The notes beneath the pieces were generated by a model. The model worked only from the letters and a program-made list of their open reading frames with translations. It searched no databases and had not been told where the DNA came from. Of a DNA stretch of 64,000 nucleotides, positions 54,428 through 63,672 are shown one piece after another; the stretch's first letter is position 1; every line of letters begins with the position of its first letter. Both the position numbers and the translations under genes were made by a program. Location of the stretch: contig NZ_VLOG01000039.1 of NCBI RefSeq assembly GCF_007655305.1, positions 62,001-126,000 on the forward strand, in the 5' to 3' direction. The stretch is from Algoriphagus algorifonticola. GTDB lineage: Bacteria; Bacteroidota; Bacteroidia; Cytophagales; Cyclobacteriaceae.

Positions 54428-54640
54428 ATGAAAAAGAACATGGGTACCACAGATAGAGCAATCCGATTGACGATCGCCGCCATTCTTGTCGCTCTCTACT
54501 TCTCAAATTTTATATCCGGAATCATTGGAATTGTGGCAATTGTGATTGCTGCTATTTTCACTTTAACGACCCTAGTTGGTTTTTGCCCACTATATACATT
54601 GGTGGGAATCAATACCTGCCCAAGAGCAGAAAGTAAATGA
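54428..54640 (+). CDS. DUF2892 (YgaP-like) small membrane protein
   Basis: A 70-residue inner-membrane protein with two helices (about 13-30 and 32-52) and the family signatures NMGTTDRAIRL at the N-terminus and FCPLYTLVGINTCP at the C-terminus, including two conserved cysteines. It matches the membrane part of YgaP, which in E. coli is fused to a rhodanese domain. Here a separate exported rhodanese is encoded at 41694. The gene is alone, with two palindromes upstream and a strong terminator downstream. Confidence 0.88.
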   Translation: MKKNMGTTDRAIRLTIAAILVALYFSNFISGIIGIVAIVIAAIFTLTTLVGFCPLYTLVGINTCPRAESK

Positions 54641-54658
54641 TAATGCGTAATAGTTGGG

Positions 54659-54692
54659 CGAAAAGCTAGAAGCCATGCTTCTAGCTTTTTTC
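54659..54692. terminator. Rho-independent terminator after the DUF2892 gene
   Basis: A 12-13 bp stem AAAAGCTAGAAGC / GCTTCTAGCTTTT with loop CAT is followed by a T run (54661-54692). Confidence 0.9.
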
Positions 54693-54765
54693 TTTTGGGA
54701 ATTTTTAGATGAACTTTTTTGAAAATTTTAGTAAATAGTATTTTCAAAATCAATAAAATCAAAAA

Positions 54766-56178
54766 ATGAAGAATAATCCCAGAAGAGAGTTTTTGAAATC
54801 CACAGGTCTTTTTGGATTAGGCTTGGTTGGTGCAGGGTCAGCTTTGGCACAGGAGTCTAAAATTTTACCTTTTGAGGCTCAATATGGAAAGCAAAGAAAC
54901 CAGGCTTTCAATATGTCTGGTTACGCTGCTCCCAAAATTGACACTGTGAGGGTGGGTATCGTGGGCTTAGGCATGCGTGGCCCTGGAGCTGTGGATAGGC
55001 TTAGTAAAATTCAGGGAGTTGAGATAAAAGCCCTTTGCGATCTTTTACCTGATCTTGTTGAAAAAGCGAAGGAAATGCTGAAGGGAACACCGCATCAGCC
55101 TATTTCCTACTCTGGAAATGTATATTCCTGGAAAGAAATGTGCGATCGGGAAGATTTAGATTTGATTTACATTGCTACACCATGGGAGTGGCATACACCT
55201 ATGGCAGTTTATGCCATGGAAGCTGGAAAACATGCGGCAGTTGAAGTCCCAGCTGCCAGAACTTTGGATGAATGTTGGCAGTTGGTAGAAACTTCTGAGA
55301 GAACAAAGAAGCATTGCATGCAATTGGAAAACTGCTGTTATGATTTCTTTGAACTGATGACTTTAAAAATGGCTCGTGAGGGATTTTTTGGAGAGGTTGT
55401 TCATGTGGAAGGCGCCTATATTCATGATTTGCTTTGGTTGAACTTTGACAAAGACAAAGGCTACCAGAATATGTGGAGACTACGGGAAAATTACAGAGAT
55501 GGAAATCTTTATCCTACCCATGGTCTAGGTCCAGTTTGCCAGATTCTTAATATCAACCGTGGAGATCAAATGGATTATTTAACTTCATTGAGTTCTAATG
55601 ATTTCCAGATGAAAAAGAAAGCTGAAGAGTTGGCTCAAGAGGATCTTTTCTGGGCTGAATTTGCATCTAAAAATTACCGAGGGAATATGAACACAACCAT
55701 GGTAAAGACGAAGCATGGTAAATCAATCATGATTCAGCACGATGTAACCTCACCAAGACCATACAGTAGATTACATGTGGTAAGCGGAACAGAGGGATAT
55801 GCACAAAAGTACCCTCAACCTAGAGTTTCCAAAGGTCATGCATGGATGAAGGAGGAAGAGATGAAAGAATTGGAGAAAAAATACACTCCTGAGATTGTTC
55901 AGAAAGTGGGTGAATTAGCGAAAAAAGTAGGGGGCCACGGAGGAATGGACTTTATGATGGATTGGAGACTAATTGATTGTTTGAGAAATGGATTGCCATT
56001 GGATCAAGATGTATATGACGCGGCACTTTGGAGCTGTATCAGTCCATTAAGTGAGTGGTCTGTGGCCAATAGATCCAATTCCATTGATGTTCCAGATTTT
56101 ACGGGTGGAAGTTGGAAAACCAATGAGCCAGTTAAAATAACTTTAGAAGGAGGGGGAAATACCCAAGTGCGGGTTTAA
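54766..56178 (+). CDS. Gfo/Idh/MocA-family oxidoreductase, GH109-like, Tat-exported
   Basis: A 470-residue protein with a twin-arginine signal (NPRREFLKSTG, arginines 6-7; cleavage after ALA near 28). The Rossmann motif VGIVGLGMRGPGA follows near residue 63, then YIATPWEWHTPMA and the ENCCYDFFELMTLKM segment. These match the GH109 alpha-N-acetylgalactosaminidase group, which uses tightly bound NAD in hydrolysis. The substrate is inferred from family only. It is convergent with the giant kinase/cyclase gene, overlapping by 4 nt at the stops. Confidence 0.88.
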   Translation: MKNNPRREFLKSTGLFGLGLVGAGSALAQESKILPFEAQYGKQRNQAFNMSGYAAPKIDTVRVGIVGLGMRGPGAVDRLSKIQGVEIKALCDLLPDLVEKAKEMLKGTPHQPISYSGNVYSWKEMCDREDLDLIYIATPWEWHTPMAVYAMEAGKHAAVEVPAARTLDECWQLVETSERTKKHCMQLENCCYDFFELMTLKMAREGFFGEVVHVEGAYIHDLLWLNFDKDKGYQNMWRLRENYRDGNLYPTHGLGPVCQILNINRGDQMDYLTSLSSNDFQMKKKAEELAQEDLFWAEFASKNYRGNMNTTMVKTKHGKSIMIQHDVTSPRPYSRLHVVSGTEGYAQKYPQPRVSKGHAWMKEEEMKELEKKYTPEIVQKVGELAKKVGGHGGMDFMMDWRLIDCLRNGLPLDQDVYDAALWSCISPLSEWSVANRSNSIDVPDFTGGSWKTNEPVKITLEGGGNTQVRV

Positions 56179-59100
56179 GTTTCCACATGACCTTGAGTAC
56201 GGGGATGGTTGACAAAATACATGTTCATCATCCCCTTATTTTTTACATCTATTTCACCTCTAAATTCACATGCGTAGGTATTTTTGATCTCATTGAAAAA
56301 GTCCTCGGAGACATTGATTTTGCCAGTTTCAGAGTTACTCTCCATTCTCGAGGCGATATTGACAGTATCTCCCCATATGTCATAGGCAAACTTTTTGTGC
56401 CCAACTACACCTGCTACAACAGGACCCAAGTGAATACCTATGCGGATCTGAAATACAGGTTTGTTATGCAATCTACTTTTTTCATTGTATTGATCAGTGA
56501 ATTTTAAAATATCCCTTGCAGCTTCTAATATGCGCAGCGCATGGTCCTCGCTTGGGATAGGAATACCTCCTGCTGCCATGTATGCATCTCCTATGGTTTT
56601 GATTTTTTCCAATCCGTATTCATCCATAATCTCATCAAAACGAGTGAAGAACACTTGGAGATTTTGAACCAATTCATCCGGACTCAACCTTTGAGCTATT
56701 CTTGTGAAGTCTTTGATATCCACGAACATGACTGAGACTTTTTCATACAGTCTTGCAGAGGCTTTGCCTGTTTTAATCAGTTCTGTTGCTATTTCTTTTG
56801 GAAGAATATTGAGCAAAAGGGCATCACTTTTTTGTTTCTCTTCTTCTAATTCCCTTGTTCTCTCCTGAACCAACTTTTCCATATTCTCATAGAGCAAAGC
56901 ATTCTCAATGATTCCTCCGATTTGAGCAGCCATCAATCTCATCAAAGAGATTTGATTTTTTGAGAAAGCATTTTTTGTCAGAGAGTGAGTTAGGTAAATG
57001 ATACCTGAAATCTTAGACTGATTGATAAAAGGAATACACAGAATTGATTTTAGCCTTTTGGACTTTACAATTTCATCGGAATCAAAAGGTTTGGTTGTAA
57101 ATGCATCTTCAATCAATAGAGGCTCTTTACTCGCTTTAGCATAATTGATTATTGCGGGACTGACTGCTTCAGTTTCATCCAGATCCTCTTTAGGAAAATG
57201 GGTGTGAAGTTGGTGGTTTGCCATGGTTGACACCTCCAAAATCCACTTTCCATCCCGATTGATAAGAAAATGTCCTTCCTGTGCGCCGGTATTTTCCATG
57301 GCATAGGTAATTAGCTTTTCCAGGAGAGCTTCTAATTTGATTTCACTCACCAGTGCTTCCATGGTCTTCACCAGGGTTTGAGTGTCAATTTGTCCAATTT
57401 CTGTGGATGAGCTTGAAAATTCGTAGCGACTGGCTTTAGAGGAAGTGGAATCGTCCTCTTCATGAAGAAGGAAAATGGACTTTGACACACACCCAATTCT
57501 TTTCGCCTCTGCAGCTGCCTGATTACTCCAATATTCAGACTTAGGATTCTTTTCTTTTTTGAAAAATTGACTGATCAACTCAGCAAACAGGATGTAATAT
57601 CGAGTATGCTTTAATTCCTTTAAATTTTCTGCACTTACCTCCAGCTTTTCATAATCCAACTGCTTGGTTTCATAATACTCTAAACTTGCCTCAAAAATAT
57701 TCAAGTAAGGAGTGTAGCAGACTGGGTTAAGTTTGGAAAGTGATTTTAGGTCATCAATGGTTTCCTTAATCATTGCCTTTAAATCAGAATCCCGGAAAGT
57801 GGAACTTCCAATCTGAAACATCAGAAATACCGCATTGAGGCCACTGTTTATATTGTAATAATGGATAAAAAATGAAGTGGGTTGGTCTTTGCTATGTCTT
57901 GGCAATTTGTCAAAGTAATCGAATGCTTCGCTATACTTGCCAAAAAACATCAGGGTAGAACCTATATAACCATAATAAGACATCAGAAAAATATGATTGG
58001 TCTCTTTTAAGGCGATTTTATAGTTGTCCTCCAGCTTTCTTGGTAATTCTTTCAGTGCCTCGTTGATATTTTTACTTTCTTCCAAATAAACTGCCAGGCA
58101 TTTTTCGATTATTTGGGTGATTGCCGCCTGATTGGCAAAGTTATATTGGATGGCAAACTTTTCTGTTTCCATTGCCTCCTTATGCTGGGCTTCGTAATCA
58201 TCACCGACATGAAACTTCAGTGCTGTTCCGAAAAATAAATTCCAGCAGGCATACTCCATATTTCCATATTCCAGCCCCTTCAAATATCCCTCATAGGTTA
58301 AAGGAACACTGTCTACGATGTTCTTTTTGATATGGGAGGTAAATGAGACATACATCATATTGATGGTTGCCGCGTACTTCATTCTTTCCGGACGGGTAAG
58401 GAGTTCCATGGAGTTTTTTACCACCTCATATCCGTCTGATGGCTTTTTAAGGGCAGTTGTCAAGATCAATCCGTAGGAAGCTATTCCAATTACCGATTCA
58501 GGCCCCATTCCTTTTTTCAGAGTAAGTTGAATCATTTGGAAAATTAGAAGCGGATAAGTTGATATGTTGACGAAAAAGTAGGAAGACAGGGATGCCAATA
58601 AGAGCTTGAATGTAGCAAGCGCCAAAGGATCTGTGGCCTCAGGAATGTCTTTAATTTTACTCAGTTTCTTCCTTGGGAGTAATAATTGGATTTTGATAGC
58701 ATGGAAAATAACCTGGATTTTGGATGCTTTATCCGGGATGTGGATTCCAACTTCTTTCAGTGCAACTTGGGCAACTTCAACAGCTTTTTTGGGTAAATTA
58801 GCGAAACCCAAGCATCTTACAATCACTTCATTGACCAATACTCGCTTGACTTGGTCATCCGCTATCTGAAATGCTAATTTTTCAAATTTTGCCTGCTTCA
58901 CTGGGTCCCTTAGAAGATATGAGTACTCCAGTGCGCCTAAGTAGAGTTCAAATTTCTCCTCATTACCCAGCTTATCATCCAATAACTCAATTCCTTTCTC
59001 GGTAAAGCTTAAAGCTCCTTCAAATGAGGCTGATTGAGCAGATTTTCTTCCCGAATCCAATAAGAGCCAGCCGATTTGTTCCTTGTTTTTGGCTTTCAAT

Positions 59101-61301
59101 ACCTCCTTGTACCCAATGGAAAAATGAAGCCCGATTTCAATAGGTTTCTGGGCAATTTCTGATTGAGAAAGTTTATTTAAATAAATCTGACCAACTTCAA
59201 AATGAAATTTACTTTCTTCAGTTTCCTCTAATAATGCATAGACAGCTTGCTGAATTCTTGCATGTGCAAAGCGAAAACGTATGTCTTTATTGGTTTCTCC
59301 ATAGTATTCTGGAATATACTTATAATCATTCCCAACAGGAATCAATGAGCCTTCCTGAATTAATGGCCATAAATATTGGTGAATCTGGGTCATATGCTGC
59401 CCGGTGATCAGGGATAACTGAAAAAGAGAAAACTCCATCCCAAAAACAGAGGCAACTTTTATAACTTGAAGTGCTTCCTCTGGTAATTCCCGAATTCTTA
59501 AAAGCAATAAATCGACAATATCTTCACTAAGGTTTTGGGCATTGATTGTTCTTATATCCCAAGTCCATTTATTACTGTCATAGTCAAATTCTAAGAGCTT
59601 TTTGATATAAAGCGATTCTAAAAATTTATTCAATGAAAAGGGATTTCCCTTGGTTTTAGAATAGATCAGTTCCGCAAGACTGGCTACTTCCAGTGACTCC
59701 AATTTTAGGGTGTCGGATATGAGCGCTCCCACATGATTCAAGCTCAATGGGGCCAAATGCAGCTCTTTGATAATCAGATAGTCCTCATCCAGATTATTGG
59801 ACTTGATGGATTTGATGGCTTGGGTGAATGGATGGAATTCATTGGTTTCATTATCCCGATAAGCCACTAAAATCATCACATGAGAGAGACTATAATTATT
59901 GAATAAACTTTTCAATAATTCTATAGAAGCATCATTGGCCCATTGGTAATCATCTAAGAATAATACCAGGGGAGTATCTTCTGATGCTAAACTTTGCAAA
60001 AAAGCATTAATCGTAAATTGTATCCTTTGTTGGTTTTCATAACCAGTCAAGTTTACCAATTGAGGTTGAGGGGGAAGAATATGCTTCAGATTGGGAGCCA
60101 TTTCCAAAATGATTTGTCCCAAACCCTTCAAATCTTTATTGAGCTTTTTTGCCCAATGAGCCTGCACCTCTGTAGTTTCTACCAAAAGCCACTCAGCAAA
60201 TTGCCGAAAGGCTTTAACAAAGGCTAAATAGGGGGTTTGCCTATCCAAAACATCAAATGCTCCGGATAAGAAAAGTCCATTTTTCACCGAACTCTCTTTG
60301 TATAATTCCTGTGAAAGAACGCTTTTTCCTACTCCGCTAAAGCCACCAATTGTCATTAAGACTTTCTTTCCCTCACAAGCAAGTTTAAAATGCTTTGATA
60401 GCTCTTTGATTTCTTTTTCTCTCCCGTATAGCTTCTGAGAAATATGAAGTTTAGAGGCAATATCAGTGAGACCCGGCTCGAATTCAGGTATTTTTCCTGA
60501 AGCCTTCCAATTTTCTAAAGCGAAATTTAGATCTGCCAATAAACCAGGTATGGACTGATACCGTTCTTCTGCATTTTTTTCCAAAAGCTTGAGTACTATT
60601 TTGTCCAAAGCCTCTGGTATGTCCTTATTTATTTGACTAGGCGGTACAGGATTGATTGCAAGGTGACAATGAATCATAGCCAAAAGGTCCGAGCCCACGA
60701 AAGGAGGCTGGGAGGTAAGCATTTCATAAAAAGTAGCCCCCAAAGCATAGTAATCACTCCTTTGGTCCAATTTCCTATTCATTCTCCCCGTTTGCTCTGG
60801 AGATATGTATTCTATCGTTCCGGAAATTGTAGATAATGGCTCGTATTGTAATTCTATATTTTCAATAGAGGACCCAAATTCATAATCGATTAACTGACAG
60901 GCAGAAAGGTCTTCAGCTACAATGATATTTTTTGGATTAAGATCATTGTGAAGTGCTCCTTTGGAATGTAAATCCTGAACTTCATGACATAGTTTGATTG
61001 CCAATTCCAGAAAGCTTTTTGTGTCAAGTGATCCTTTTTCGAGTGCTTCTTTTAAGGTACTTCCTGGGATGAATTCTCGAACCATTACCACTCGGCCATT
61101 ATAAAGAATTACCTGAGAATTGACTTCATTATGACTGGATCTACCGGAAATCATAGCCTCATTATGAAGTCTGCCCAAATCGCCGGTTAGATCTTCTTTT
61201 AGCAAGATGGTGTCACCAGATTCACTTTGACCTGTAAAAAGTTTACTCCTATGGCTTTCATAGTGCAGTTTTAACTGTTGTATTTGAGGGATTTCTTTCA
61301 C
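56175..61301 (-). CDS. Multidomain signalling protein: kinase, AAA ATPase, GAF, adenylate cyclase
   Basis: A 1708-residue cytoplasmic protein. Residues 1-265 are a Ser/Thr-kinase-like domain (HND at 118-120, N125, D139 in DYEFG; the glycine loop is poor). Residues 290-500 are an AAA ATPase (Walker A GGFSGVGKS 319-327; Walker B LVLFLDD 445-451). A long helical TPR-like region follows to about 1290, then a GAF domain (about 1320-1465), a coiled coil, and a class III cyclase (1522-1700). The cyclase keeps metal Asp 1528 and 1572, adenine-selecting K1568 and D1641, and N1648/R1652, so it should make cAMP. It starts 3 bp after the carotenoid oxygenase gene. Confidence 0.9.
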   Translation of the reverse strand: MKEIPQIQQLKLHYESHRSKLFTGQSESGDTILLKEDLTGDLGRLHNEAMISGRSSHNEVNSQVILYNGRVVMVREFIPGSTLKEALEKGSLDTKSFLELAIKLCHEVQDLHSKGALHNDLNPKNIIVAEDLSACQLIDYEFGSSIENIELQYEPLSTISGTIEYISPEQTGRMNRKLDQRSDYYALGATFYEMLTSQPPFVGSDLLAMIHCHLAINPVPPSQINKDIPEALDKIVLKLLEKNAEERYQSIPGLLADLNFALENWKASGKIPEFEPGLTDIASKLHISQKLYGREKEIKELSKHFKLACEGKKVLMTIGGFSGVGKSVLSQELYKESSVKNGLFLSGAFDVLDRQTPYLAFVKAFRQFAEWLLVETTEVQAHWAKKLNKDLKGLGQIILEMAPNLKHILPPQPQLVNLTGYENQQRIQFTINAFLQSLASEDTPLVLFLDDYQWANDASIELLKSLFNNYSLSHVMILVAYRDNETNEFHPFTQAIKSIKSNNLDEDYLIIKELHLAPLSLNHVGALISDTLKLESLEVASLAELIYSKTKGNPFSLNKFLESLYIKKLLEFDYDSNKWTWDIRTINAQNLSEDIVDLLLLRIRELPEEALQVIKVASVFGMEFSLFQLSLITGQHMTQIHQYLWPLIQEGSLIPVGNDYKYIPEYYGETNKDIRFRFAHARIQQAVYALLEETEESKFHFEVGQIYLNKLSQSEIAQKPIEIGLHFSIGYKEVLKAKNKEQIGWLLLDSGRKSAQSASFEGALSFTEKGIELLDDKLGNEEKFELYLGALEYSYLLRDPVKQAKFEKLAFQIADDQVKRVLVNEVIVRCLGFANLPKKAVEVAQVALKEVGIHIPDKASKIQVIFHAIKIQLLLPRKKLSKIKDIPEATDPLALATFKLLLASLSSYFFVNISTYPLLIFQMIQLTLKKGMGPESVIGIASYGLILTTALKKPSDGYEVVKNSMELLTRPERMKYAATINMMYVSFTSHIKKNIVDSVPLTYEGYLKGLEYGNMEYACWNLFFGTALKFHVGDDYEAQHKEAMETEKFAIQYNFANQAAITQIIEKCLAVYLEESKNINEALKELPRKLEDNYKIALKETNHIFLMSYYGYIGSTLMFFGKYSEAFDYFDKLPRHSKDQPTSFFIHYYNINSGLNAVFLMFQIGSSTFRDSDLKAMIKETIDDLKSLSKLNPVCYTPYLNIFEASLEYYETKQLDYEKLEVSAENLKELKHTRYYILFAELISQFFKKEKNPKSEYWSNQAAAEAKRIGCVSKSIFLLHEEDDSTSSKASRYEFSSSSTEIGQIDTQTLVKTMEALVSEIKLEALLEKLITYAMENTGAQEGHFLINRDGKWILEVSTMANHQLHTHFPKEDLDETEAVSPAIINYAKASKEPLLIEDAFTTKPFDSDEIVKSKRLKSILCIPFINQSKISGIIYLTHSLTKNAFSKNQISLMRLMAAQIGGIIENALLYENMEKLVQERTRELEEEKQKSDALLLNILPKEIATELIKTGKASARLYEKVSVMFVDIKDFTRIAQRLSPDELVQNLQVFFTRFDEIMDEYGLEKIKTIGDAYMAAGGIPIPSEDHALRILEAARDILKFTDQYNEKSRLHNKPVFQIRIGIHLGPVVAGVVGHKKFAYDIWGDTVNIASRMESNSETGKINVSEDFFNEIKNTYACEFRGEIDVKNKGMMNMYFVNHPRTQGHVET

Positions 61302-61304
61302 TTT

Positions 61305-63497
61305 TTATTCAAAATGTGGATAGATATTTTTTTCGAAAAAGTCTTCCAGAAATTTAGTATCGGCTTTGATTTTTATGCCTTGGATTACTTCTCCATAATC
61401 CTCCCTAACCGGGATTTTATAGCTTTGATCTGTGGTAGATGCCTCAGGCATCCAAGAAGTATGAAGCGTAAAACTAAATTTCACTTCTTCGTTTTTCATT
61501 TTGCAAATTGGACCCTTTGAGATCGAAGTGGCATCAAAGACCCAAAATTCACTGCTATAAGTCCAGCCACCTTCGGGAATTTCAGTTCCTACCTGAACCG
61601 GGCAAAATAAATAGCCATCTAATTCTTCTGGAATACTTGGGTCAGGAGTTTTGCGGGGAATAAAATGAACCCCTCTTATATAAGTTTTTTTGGCACATTG
61701 ATAATAATCTTCAGTCTCCATGGTCTCGAGATTTACTCGAGTAATACTGAATGGCAATTCTCTCTTAGTTGCCTCTTTGATGTCATCCAGAGAAAGATCC
61801 CGATGCGGATAATCCTTGTAAAGATTATAAACAAATTTGGTGAGCAAGTTTGAGTCAGTACCATCACTGACATACCAAAATTGTTTAATGGTCGGTACTA
61901 CCTTGTCTGCAGAAAGAATATCTCTATAGGTATAAAGCACGATAGTCCAGGTATTTGGGCCTATCACATCTTCTTTCCACTTTCCAGGTTCTTCTAATAC
62001 TTTGCTTTTTTCCTCTAACACCTCCAGTGAATTGCTATCAATTCTCCACTTTCCCAGTCTACTAATATCCATACTGCCTACTGCGAATAGTGAGTAGTAA
62101 TTAGGATCGACAGGCTTGTTGTCCAAAGCTCTTTTATCGAAAGTTCTAACCCATTCAGCGATACAAGTTGCAGCATTATGAACTCCGTAAAGAGTGATAA
62201 CTCCATCTGGATTTGCATAATCGCAGCTGTAATGGATAGTTTCCAAAGGAATCGGCTCTTTCAGTCTATAAGCAGTCAGTTTTTCTTTGGAAGGATCCAT
62301 ATCTTTCCTTTTGACAAGGTAGACAGTGGTAAAGGCTTCCATTTTTACAGTGCTTAAACGTCTTATCAACCTTTCTATCACCTTGCTTTCCGGGAATGGA
62401 TTATCAAAAAGTAGGTCCATCGCAAACTTAAAAGAGCAATCTGTTAGAATGATAAAATCCTCGGTGATTCCCAATTGATGCATGCATTCATAAATGGCCA
62501 GTTTATCCCCAGTCTGGTCTTCAAGTTCCCAGCGCTTCATAGGACCGTTGCCATCCCATGCAAGTAAAAACATGAATACATCTCCTTTTGGCTCATCATT
62601 GTCATGAGGTTTTCCATCGACGTGATGATTTAGGTTGGTGAAAAAACCTTTCACTTCTTCATTCACATGATCGTGGTCGGGATGATCAACCAGTTTATGC
62701 GCCAGAGCTTCTAACTTATCTTTAAAAGACTCTTTATTATGCCTTAAATGATGAATAGTTTGCTCCATGTGAGTAAAGGAACCTTTATCTCTGGAGTAAT
62801 TGACGGTGTAAACCTCCTTGGTAAGCGGATCAAATACGGGGTGCGCTGAGGTTTGGGCAATTCCAAAAGGCCAAGGAACCATGGGGGGCTCCGCGGTCAT
62901 CCATTCAGTGCTTTTGCCCATTGGGGTAATAATTTCCAGACTTTTGGGATCCAGTAAATAGGGCCTTCCAACATCATAGGTGGCCATCAAACTTCCCTGT
63001 TTCTGCCCATTGAATTTGACAGGCTGAGTAGCTGTGTTCAGTTCGTTTCTAGAGCCGAAAACCATACTCATTCTAGTGATTCCCATATTATGGAAACCCA
63101 TCAATCCATGATGTTTAGTCCCTTGTTTTGTTGCTTCATCTGCATAAAAACAAGGTGTTTTCATCAATTTGGTCTTAACCTCTGGGCTTGATTGGTTCAG
63201 ATTGACCTGAATAACCATACCGTCTCCATTCATTATAGGTGAACCAAATTCGGGATTATTCTTTCCTTCTTCTGTTTTTTCCGGGAAAGGAAGGCCTTCG
63301 GAGTTAACTGTTCCTACAGGAAGTGAAACATGAAAAACCCCAAAAATATTCGCTGGAAGTTTCCCTTCAATTATCTTTAATTCACCAGTGATTTCTTTCC
63401 TTGAAGCTTTCAATAAGGGTTCACCTTGAATCGCCTTTATTTCAGAATTTTTCTTAAAAAAATTCAAAATGGCATTCCATGTCTTTTTCAAAATCAT
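61305..63497 (-). CDS. Carotenoid oxygenase family protein (large form)
   Basis: A 730-residue protein of the carotenoid cleavage dioxygenase/RPE65 family, longer than the usual 470-550 residues. Candidate iron-ligand histidines are H219 (TSAHPVFDP), one in TIHHLRH or nearby, one in ETIHYSCDYANPDG and the final H679 (FTLHTSWMP); the second is uncertain. Acidic residues and a propeller-like strand pattern fit the fold. It should cleave a carotenoid or a related alkene such as a stilbene. The order is oxygenase first, then the kinase/cyclase gene 3 bp later, so they form an operon. Confidence 0.85.
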   Translation of the reverse strand: MILKKTWNAILNFFKKNSEIKAIQGEPLLKASRKEITGELKIIEGKLPANIFGVFHVSLPVGTVNSEGLPFPEKTEEGKNNPEFGSPIMNGDGMVIQVNLNQSSPEVKTKLMKTPCFYADEATKQGTKHHGLMGFHNMGITRMSMVFGSRNELNTATQPVKFNGQKQGSLMATYDVGRPYLLDPKSLEIITPMGKSTEWMTAEPPMVPWPFGIAQTSAHPVFDPLTKEVYTVNYSRDKGSFTHMEQTIHHLRHNKESFKDKLEALAHKLVDHPDHDHVNEEVKGFFTNLNHHVDGKPHDNDEPKGDVFMFLLAWDGNGPMKRWELEDQTGDKLAIYECMHQLGITEDFIILTDCSFKFAMDLLFDNPFPESKVIERLIRRLSTVKMEAFTTVYLVKRKDMDPSKEKLTAYRLKEPIPLETIHYSCDYANPDGVITLYGVHNAATCIAEWVRTFDKRALDNKPVDPNYYSLFAVGSMDISRLGKWRIDSNSLEVLEEKSKVLEEPGKWKEDVIGPNTWTIVLYTYRDILSADKVVPTIKQFWYVSDGTDSNLLTKFVYNLYKDYPHRDLSLDDIKEATKRELPFSITRVNLETMETEDYYQCAKKTYIRGVHFIPRKTPDPSIPEELDGYLFCPVQVGTEIPEGGWTYSSEFWVFDATSISKGPICKMKNEEVKFSFTLHTSWMPEASTTDQSYKIPVREDYGEVIQGIKIKADTKFLEDFFEKNIYPHFE

Positions 63498-63672
63498 TAA
63501 ATAATCAGGCTAGGTAAAAGTAAATTAATCATTATAATCTACTTTTTTTTAGCTTCTTAGCGAAAAATTAAATGAAAATAGTTTGATTTTCTTGACAGAA
63601 TAGGTAGTTCGTCCAAGTTGAAAATCTCAAAAAATTACAATAACTGTCAATTCTGAATCGATTTGATTGATT
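63498..63672. other. Intergenic region upstream of the carotenoid oxygenase operon
   Basis: This 175-bp AT-rich gap should hold the oxygenase promoter on the minus strand. It contains a 7-bp inverted repeat TTGACAG (63592-63598) / CTGTCAA (63644-63650) with 45 nt between. No gene, terminator or clear -7 box was found. Confidence 0.4.
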
